In this document: piece after piece, positions 17,967 to 26,900 of the stretch
How positions within the stretch are numbered: position 1 is the stretch's first letter
Layout: every line of letters starts with the position of its first letter
Source of the DNA: Achromobacter arsenitoxydans SY8
Lineage (GTDB): Bacteria; Pseudomonadota; Gammaproteobacteria; Burkholderiales; Burkholderiaceae_B
Assembly: GCF_000236785.1 (NCBI RefSeq)
Contig: NZ_AGUF01000052.1
Span: 186,001 to 250,000, forward strand
Reading direction: 5' to 3'
Length of the DNA: 64,000 bases
Made by a program: the position numbers and the translations under genes
The notes under the pieces: generated by a model
Seen by the model: the letters and a program-made list of their open reading frames with translations, nothing else
What the model was told of the DNA's origin: nothing
Database searches by the model: none

Positions 17967-20900
17967 ATCGTTCCTCGCTCGGTCGCTACCGCACTTGCCT
18001 CGTCATCGGCCGCCCAATGCTCTCGCCATGAGCCGCTTGCGTTGGCGCGTATCTGTCCGCTGAAGGATTCCGCGCCGCGTCTCGAGGGTTCGCCGCGTTC
18101 GTCTGCGCGATCGGATCGGCTGTCCTGCGGCAGACGCAGTTCCTTGTACGTGAACACCGAGTCGTCGCGCAGCAGGCCGTCTGCCGACAGGAACACATTC
18201 GCGTAGCGGGTCTGCAGGCAGGCATCTTGATATCGCGCCTGCCATTGCAGCGCCTGCACAGTGCGCGACAGCGGCGTCTCGTGATCCTGCCCCAGGTCGG
18301 CAGCCTGCGATTCCAGAGTGATCTCGGGCGGCATGCCAAGCGCCGGCCGTTGCCCGCGAATGCTCGCATCGAGATAGCGTTCAAAGGCCAGCGTGTCCCG
18401 CACGGTCGGCGTAACGTAGACCACCGGATCCACGCGCAAGTCCGTATGAAACGCGCGCTCGGTCTCCTGCCCGAACAACGCATACGGGTTGGGTGGAGCA
18501 ACGTAGTCGGCATCAAGCGTCAGGACGATCGTCAGGCGGGCTTCGGACTGATTGCCGGCCAGATCCGAAACTGTGTAGATGAACGGATCCTCCAGGATGG
18601 ACCCGCGTCCGCGGGCTGCCTGCACTTCCGGATTGGTCAGATCAATTTCGTAGCGATAGCTGCCGTCGGCGTTCATGACAATGGTGCCGTAGCGCCCCGC
18701 CAGGGTCTGCCCTATCTGCCCGGCCTGCGCCCCGCCCTGCTCCGGCCGGATGCCGATCACGGAAATCGCATCGCCGCCATCGACGTCGCTATCGTTGCCC
18801 AGCACATTCCCCTGCACGACGGGCGGGCCGGAGGCGTCATCCACGTACGCCGTATCATCGCGCGCCTGGGGCGTGTCGTCACGCCCGGAAATGGTGACGA
18901 TGAGCCGGGCCTGCGCCAGTGCGCCGTCCGCATCGCGCATCGTGTAGGTGAAAACCTCGGTCAACGTCTCGGAAGGGGTTCTCAGCGCTTGCACCACCGC
19001 GTTGCTGTTGTCGACCACGTACTGATAGTCGCCATTGGCGCCCATGATCAGCGTCCCGTATAGCCCGGCGATCTGGCCGACCGCCCCGGGCGTGGCCGAG
19101 CCCATTCCCACCGCGACGACCGACCGCGCGTCCCCCGCGTCTACGTCGGTATCGTTGGCTAGCACATTGCCGGTCGGGTCGACGCCTAGCTCGGCATTGT
19201 TGACCCCTCCTGCTTCCACGGCGGCCGCCGCATCATCAATGGCGACAGGCGTATCGTTCTGGCCCAGGATCAGAATGACCAGTGTGGCGCTGTCCTGCAG
19301 GCCGCCGCTATCTGAAATGGTGTACGTGAACACATCGCGCAAGGTGTCGCGCACCAGACGCAATTGTTCGACGGCGGGCAGCGTGTTGTCCAGCACATAG
19401 GAATAGCTGCCGTCGTCGTTCACGATCAGGTCGCCATAGGTGCCGCGCAACACGGCGCCCACCGTGCCAGCGGTTCCGCCTCCGATTGCGGGACCGGTGC
19501 GAATCCCTACGACCGTCACGGCTTCGCCCTCGGCGTCGGTGTTGCGCAACGTGACGTCTCCGACCGGGTCTCGCCCCGGGAACGGCTGGTTGTCGCGCAT
19601 ACCCTGCTCCACGGCGATTCCGACCACCGGATTGGCGAGCGGGGGATCGTTCACACCCTGGATAGTGATGTTCAATTGGGCGTGGCTGGCCAGGCCCCCG
19701 CCATCCACGACGCGGTAAGTAAATACCTCCACCAGCGTCTGGCCCACGTCCAGCGCTGCCACAGCCTCGTTCGTCTCGTCGGCGTGGTAGCTGTAGCTGC
19801 CGTCCGTGGCGATGTCCAGCCAGCCATACAGACCATCTACGCGCACCGGCGTTGAGCCTGTCACCGCCGTCAGGCCTGCGATACCGGCGCCCTCGCGAAT
19901 CCCGTTGACGGCTTTGGTGTCGCCGGCGTCCACATCGGTATCGTTAAGCAGCACATTGCCGCCGGCATCGCTGGCCGGTGAAACCGATGTGGCGGGCGTG
20001 GCGGTGTCGGTGTCATCGACCGCCACGGGAGCGTCATAACTTCCGGCGATCGTAATGGTCAGTGTCGCCGTGTGCGTCTGACCGGCCAGATCGCGCACGG
20101 TATAGACATAGGTTTCCACCAGGGATTGCCCCGCCCTCAATTGTTGGACCGCTGTCAGCGCATCGTTGACCTCATAGCGGTACGAGCCGTCGGCCTGCAG
20201 GAACAGGCTGCCGTACAGCCCCGCCGACGCGCCGCCCACGATTCCCGCCGCCGCCTGGGAATTTTGGACTGCCGACACCGACTTGCGGTCGCCGGAATCC
20301 ACGTCGGTGTCGTTGATCAGAACATTGCCCATGGCGGGGCTGCCTGGCGTGTTGTTGTTCGTGCCGCCGGCCTCCTTCGCGCCGCCCGTATCGTTGCGCG
20401 CAACTGGCGCATCGTCGGCGCCTGTAATGGTCACCGTCAGCTGGCCGTCGCTGGTCAAGCCAGCGGCATCGCTGAGCCGGAAGGTGAAATATTCGACCAG
20501 GGTATCGCTGGACAGCCGCAACGCCTGCACCGAGGCCAGCGAGTTATCCACCACATAGGCGTACGTGCCGTCGGCATCTATGCGCAACGTGCCGAATCGG
20601 CCCTGCACCGTCGTGCCCGCGGCCTGCATGGCTGCGCCGGCTCCGGGCTGGCCGGCGTTGAAGCCGGCGATGGATAGCGTATCGCCCGTGTCGGGGTCCG
20701 TTCCGGCCGCTGGCAGCAGGTTGCCCGTGGGATCGAGCCCCCCGGTGTCGTTGCCGGTTCCGCCCTTCTCCATGGCGGTGATCGCTTGTGCAACGGACTG
20801 AGGCGCATCGTCCGTGCCGGTGATCGTGATCCGCAGAACGGCGCTGGATTCCAGTCCGCCAACGTCCCGGACCTTGTAGGTAAAGTCTTCGAAAATGGAT

Positions 20901-23900
20901 ACGCCCGCCGGCAACGCCTGCACGGAGGGGTTCGCGTTGTCTACGGTGTACACATACGAGCCGTCAGCCAGCAGCGTCAGTGCGCCGTAGCTGCCGGCAA
21001 TGACGATAGCCGAACCTGTCGCGTCCGGCACCGCGCCGCCGCTGGCGTCGCCCGCACGCGCGCCCGCTACGGAGAGTCTCTCGCCGTTGGCCGCACTGTC
21101 CACGTCGTTATCGTTTGTCAGCACATTGCCAATCGCTGGCCGTCCTCCCGACGTATTGCTTGTTCCGCCGGCTTCGGTCGCCTCGTCCGTGTCGTTGCTC
21201 GCCACCGGGGCGTCGTTCTGACCGAGGATGCGGATACGCAATTCAGCCTGATCGCTCAGATTGCCAGGGTCGGAAACGGTGTAGGTAAACACGTCGACCA
21301 GTGTGTTTCCCGCCGTGCGCAACGCCTGCACAACCGGATCCATTTCATTCAGGGCGTAGCTGAACGTGCCATCGCTGTTCAGCGTCAGGGACCCGTATTG
21401 GCCCACGATGGGAGCACCGATCGGCAGCATGGCGCCGCCGCCAGCTTCCGAACCTGTACGCGCTCCGGTGACCGTCAACGGGTCGGCGTCCGGGTCGATA
21501 TCGTTTTGGGTCACATCCCCCGATGCCGTGCGCCCGGGGGTGGCGTTGCCGACGCCGCCTTGCTCCTGGGCAATGGCCACGGTGTCGCTGGCCACGGGCT
21601 GGTCCGACAGGCCATGGATGCGGATCACCAGCACCGCGCTGCTCTGGCCGCCATCGGCATCTTGCAGGCCATACACGAAACGTTCGTCTATCGAGTCATC
21701 GGGACCAAGTGCGACCAGCGCCGCGTTCAGACTGTCGATTTCATAGGTGTAGCTGCCGTCGCTGTTCATGCGCAGAACGCCATACTGCCCATTCAGGGTC
21801 TTTTCCACCCCTGCGAGCACGGCCTCCTGAGCGCCACCTTCAGGGCCGATGCTATTGACCACGGCGGTCGCCATATCGTTGTCGACGTCGCTGTCCAACA
21901 GCGCCGGATCATTGACCGTGTAGGAATCGGCAATGACATTGCCCTGGGGGTTACGGGGCACGCCGATAACGGTACTGTTCGCGACGTCCACCTCCGCAGT
22001 GTATCCTTCACCAAGATTGTCGACGGCCACCGGATTGTCATTGGCGCCGCTAATGGTAATGACCAGCGACGCCACCGCGTTCAACCCGCCTGCGTCCGTC
22101 GCAAGGTATTCGAAGGTTTCCTGCAAGACGTCGCCCTGATTCAGAGCCTGCACGGTCGCGTTGCTGTCGTCCACCGTGTAGACGTAGCTACCGTCGGCGC
22201 CCAGCCGCAACACGCCATACAGTCCGGTCACGAGCCCCCCGTCTGCCGATGTGGTGTCTGCCGGAATACTCTGCGTTGGCCCGGGGCCCGTGGGGGTCTG
22301 GCTGCGCGCCAGCGTAACGCTGCGTGTGTCGCCGTTGTCGACATCGCTGTCATTGTCCAGCACATTGCCGCTGGCGGGGCTGCCGCCCGTGTCGTTGGCC
22401 GTGCCGCCCTTTTCTTGCGCTGCGCCGGCATCATTCACCGCATCAGGCGCGTCATTGGCGCCCGTGAGCGTGATGACAAGTTGGGCCGAACTGGACAGCA
22501 AACCCGTGTCGCGCAGGGTGTACGAAAACGTGTCCGTCAATGGCGCGCTGCTGGCCAGCAATGCCTGGACGACAGGATCCGCGTTGTTTACTACATAGCG
22601 GTAACCGCCGTCAGCATTGATGAAAAGCGTGCCGTACAGCCCCGCCACCGGGACTTCCCCAGCCAGAGGATCGACCAGGACCGTGCCACCGGCGCCGGTG
22701 GCCTGAGTTACGGTCAGGATGTCGCCGTTGGTCTGAATGTCTACATCGAGGTCATTGTCCAGCACATTGCCAGCGGGATCGACGCCCGGCGTGTCATTTC
22801 TGACGCCACCGGCTTCCACGGCACGGTCCACGTCGTCTGCGCCTGCCGGCGCGTCGTTGACCGCCACCACCGTAATGTCCACCGTATCCGTATCGGCCAG
22901 ATTGTCATCCGCGGGCTCAAATGGCGTGCCGTCTCCGTCGGCGTCGCCGCGCTGTCCCAGGTCTTCGGTCAGGATGGTCAGGCGTTCACTGCCGTTGTAG
23001 TTCGCCCCAGGCGCGTAGACAAGCGTGCCGAGCGCCGCATTCAGAGCGGCCTGGCTGCCGCGCAACTGCAGCGTGCCAGAGCCCATTGCGCCGGCGGTAA
23101 GTTCGACACTGCCCAGTGTGAGCGTCAGTCCGCCGTGCAGTACGCTCAGCGTGACCTGCATGAGGCCCGCGCCCGCATCGGGGTCACTGATGGACACGCC
23201 AGTGATCGCCAGCGTCGTGTCCTCGTCCAGAGACTGCAGCCCGGGCACGGAATTGACCGGACCGTCGTTACGCTCGACATAGCCCACGTTGCCGGCGGCC
23301 AATGCGCCCAGGTCACCGAACTGGACCTGTACCGTGCCCGTGGGAGATGCACTGTCGCTGTCGATGCGCGGGGTCACCACGCCAGTCGGGCCCGTAACGG
23401 TAATGCTGGCGGGCGCATCGACGCGGAAGACGCCAGAACCCAGGACCCCAAAGTAGTAATAGCCGTTGATGTCCGTGGTTGTGGTCCAGGTACTGTTGTC
23501 GCCCGCTGTAGACAAGTCGTTGTCGGCGCCGGCCCAGGTCAGGGTGACGGTCTGGCCCGCCAAGACCGGGCCGTCCGGCGTGGCCGATGTGCCCGCACTG
23601 TCCGTGTCGTTCCAGAGCGTGCCATCAATGCGGCTGACGCCGGCGGCATCGCCATCCAGATAGTCATTTGGCCCTGCGCCGCTGCCCGTGCGTTCGCCGC
23701 CCACGGAACCCGCCGCGCCAACCTGCGTGCCCGCGAAGCTCTGGAAGCTGTTTGGCAGACTGGTGTAGGTCAGGGTTGCCGTCGTGTCAGCCAGCGCCAC
23801 GTTGTTGGGCAGTTCCGCGTTATAGGCGAGGCTGACCGTGTCGCCTGCCCCCAGAGTTTCGAGCGACACCGTAACGGTTCCGGTATTGACCACGACAGTC

Positions 23901-26900
23901 ACGCCCGCCGGATAGGCGCCGGGAGCATACGTCACGCCATTGAGCGTCAAGCCGGTGACGATCAGGTTCTGCCCGCCTGCGGGCAGCGTGTCGGTCAGGA
24001 CGACGTCATAGGCGGTGGCCGATCCCGAGTTGCTGAAGCCCACCACATAATCGACAACGCCGACCGTGCCGCCAGCGCCGGGATCGAAGCCAACAACGGA
24101 TTTCTGCACGTTGTCTATGTTTGGCTCGACAATCCGCTCGGTAATCGTCTGGGTGCCGAACCGCACGTCGCTGCCGCTGAGAAAATCCGCATGCACGTCC
24201 AGTTGAGCGCCCGCCGCCACGCCTGCCGCGTTATCGACCCTAGCATTGAACTCGAAGTACAGACCCTCGAAATCGTCGTCCTGATTCAGGTTCACCAGAT
24301 TGCCGAGCCGCAGCACGATCATGCGCGGATTGCTGGTATCAATGGCGCTGGTGTTCAGTACGCCCTGCGCGCTTACACCGGAAAGATCGGGATTGAGCAG
24401 CGTGCTTGCCTTGTCCGGCACGCCGCCGTCGATATAGGGACTCCCCGACGCGAACAGGCCGGCCAGATCCGTCGTCAGGCCCGGCGAACCGTTGGACAGC
24501 GCATTGGCCAGGAAGCCCAACATGGCCGAGCCGTCGTTCATAAAGGTCAGGCCTGGCGGCAGATAGACCTGGACCGCCGCATCGGGCTGATTGCCCTCCG
24601 GCACCAGCAGCGCAACCCTGTAGTGCACGATCTCGCCAATCGCGACATCCTGCGGATCGGCCGTGGTTGGGGTGCCTCCGGTCGTATCCGCCAGCCCCCC
24701 CACGTGGCTGATGGTGCCCGACGCCGCCACGTCCTCGCTGAGTGTGCTGACCAGGCGGTAATCGTTCAGAACGCCCGAAGCCAGATTGCCGTCGGCGCCT
24801 GTGCGCTCTCCAGCATTGGCCCCGTCCAGGCTGGTCCATTGAACGGTCGCGACATTGTCGACCTTGCCTGCCGTACCTGTAGTGTCGTTGAGTGTGCCTT
24901 TGAACTGCAGGACGAGGGTGGCTCCCTTGGGAATGTCCAGCTTGGCATCGGGAGAAAGTTGCAGCACGCCGTTCTGGATCACGAAATCGCCGCCGGTGAG
25001 CGTCGCCCCGCCGTACAACGTCACCCCGATGATCTGAACGCCGCTTAATTCGGTGGGCAGTACGTCCGTCAGCCGGACATCGTAGGCGTCCACATCGCTG
25101 GCAGTGCTGCCGTTGCCGAGCGTGATGGTGTAGGTAATTTCATCCCCGCGATCCACTCCTACCCGGGAGCCGGTGGTAACTGCCGTGTGCGATATGGTCA
25201 GGGTCGGCTCGACGATCGTGACGGCAGGCAGCCCTCCCGTCGACGCCACGTTGCGGTCCAGGGAGGCGGCGCTGTTAGGCGTGTCGCCGTCCGGGTCGGT
25301 GTACGTCAGGGCCGCGTCGTTGGTCACCGTGCGACCGGCCTGGTTGCCCGTCACGTTGGTGGCGATCAGGCCCAGGCGAACGACAAAGCTGTTGTCGGCC
25401 GTGTCGTTGTTGGCCAATGCACTGCTGGCGCTGAAGCTGAGCAGCAGGTCGACCCCGTTTGCGCCCAGCGTTCCGCCCGATCCCGACACGCTGGCCACGG
25501 ACACCACGCCGGCAAAGTTCTCCGTCAGGCTGCCGCTCAGCGCAGCCTGCGTAATCAGTTGGTAGCCGCCAGTGCCAAAACTCAGGTCGAGGGCAAAGCC
25601 GTCGGGGATCAGGTCAGACAGGCGCAGATTCTGCGTGCTGCCCTCTGGAAGCGTCACCACAATGTCGTAGAGCATGCGCTCGCCGATAACCAGATTGCTG
25701 CCGCTGGTGTGGGTGGCGCTCGAGTCCGACGGGTCCAGGCTGCCCCCCGCGTATCCCTTGGTGACCACGGGCGCGGCGGATTGCGCGTCCGCCGTGTCGG
25801 TCAGATCCGTGGGCGTAAAGTCCGTCCCGCCCTCCGTGCTGGCGTAGTGGGTCAGGACCGCCGTGCTTTGCAACGTACTGGAGGCGGCCAGCGTACTGCT
25901 GGCCACCACGTCATACGTGATCACGACCATGTTCTGGCCGTTGTCGTCGGCAGCCGTCCCTACCCGGCCGGCCAGCAAAGTTGCCTGCCCGTTTGCATCC
26001 AGGAATGTGATGGTGGTGCCCGAAATGCTGTAGTCCTGCCCCAGAACCAACACGCTGCCGTCGCCTCGCGCGATACGCAGGTTGGCTGTGTCGGCCGAGC
26101 CACCCAGAAACGCCAGACCCGGCGGTAGCTGCAAATCAACGGAAACATCAAAGGCGCCGCCTCCGCCGGTATTCTCGATGCCGGTCGCCAGACGCATGAT
26201 GTCGCCGGCGTCCATGCCGGCAACCGAGCCCTCGAGGCTGGCCAGATCGGTGATACTGCCGCTGAAACCCGCTCCGGTGCTGCCCGGCGGGTTCCAGCTG
26301 CCGGTGGCGCCGCTAACGGTGCCGCCGGAAGCGCCAACCACACCGTGCCCGATCGTGAGCACCGGCTCGGCCACTGATTGGATCAGCACATTGGCGGTGT
26401 CCACCAGCTGCGTATGATCCACCGTGGTCTGCTGCGTCGACTGACCGAGCACGGTGATGGAGCGCTGGTCCGCAAATGGATCGTCGCTGACCCGCAGCGT
26501 GAACAGAACCTCGATGCGATTCTGTCCCGACGGATCGCCCTGCATGGCAAAACTGCCGAAGTCGAAGACCAGCGCCCCACCTGCTGCCGAGCTGACCGAA
26601 ACCACGGTGCCCGGATGGGTGTCCTGCAGGCTGTACGACCAACGATGGTCGCCGATCCCCATCGCCCACGATCCGGCAGGATCGAAGACCGGTTCGGGTA
26701 AGAAGGCGGTCAGCTTCAGATTTTCGTAGTCGCCGGTTTGCAGGTCGTAACCCAGCACAAAAGTCACCACGTCGCCAGGCTGCAGCTCATAGGACGGTGG
26801 CACCGTGCTGCCATTGACCTGGAACACGCCGATGTCCACGTTGCCGGTGGGCACAGAGACCGTCACGCTGGATCCATCCGACTGCAGCGCTCCAACGTTG

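Noticed and set aside
20786-25048. A 1420-codon open frame on the plus strand, antisense to the giant gene
   Set aside because: It mirrors a high-GC, repeat-rich coding strand; the product is low-complexity Arg/Ala/Gly-rich without domains, and no ribosome-binding site is evident.
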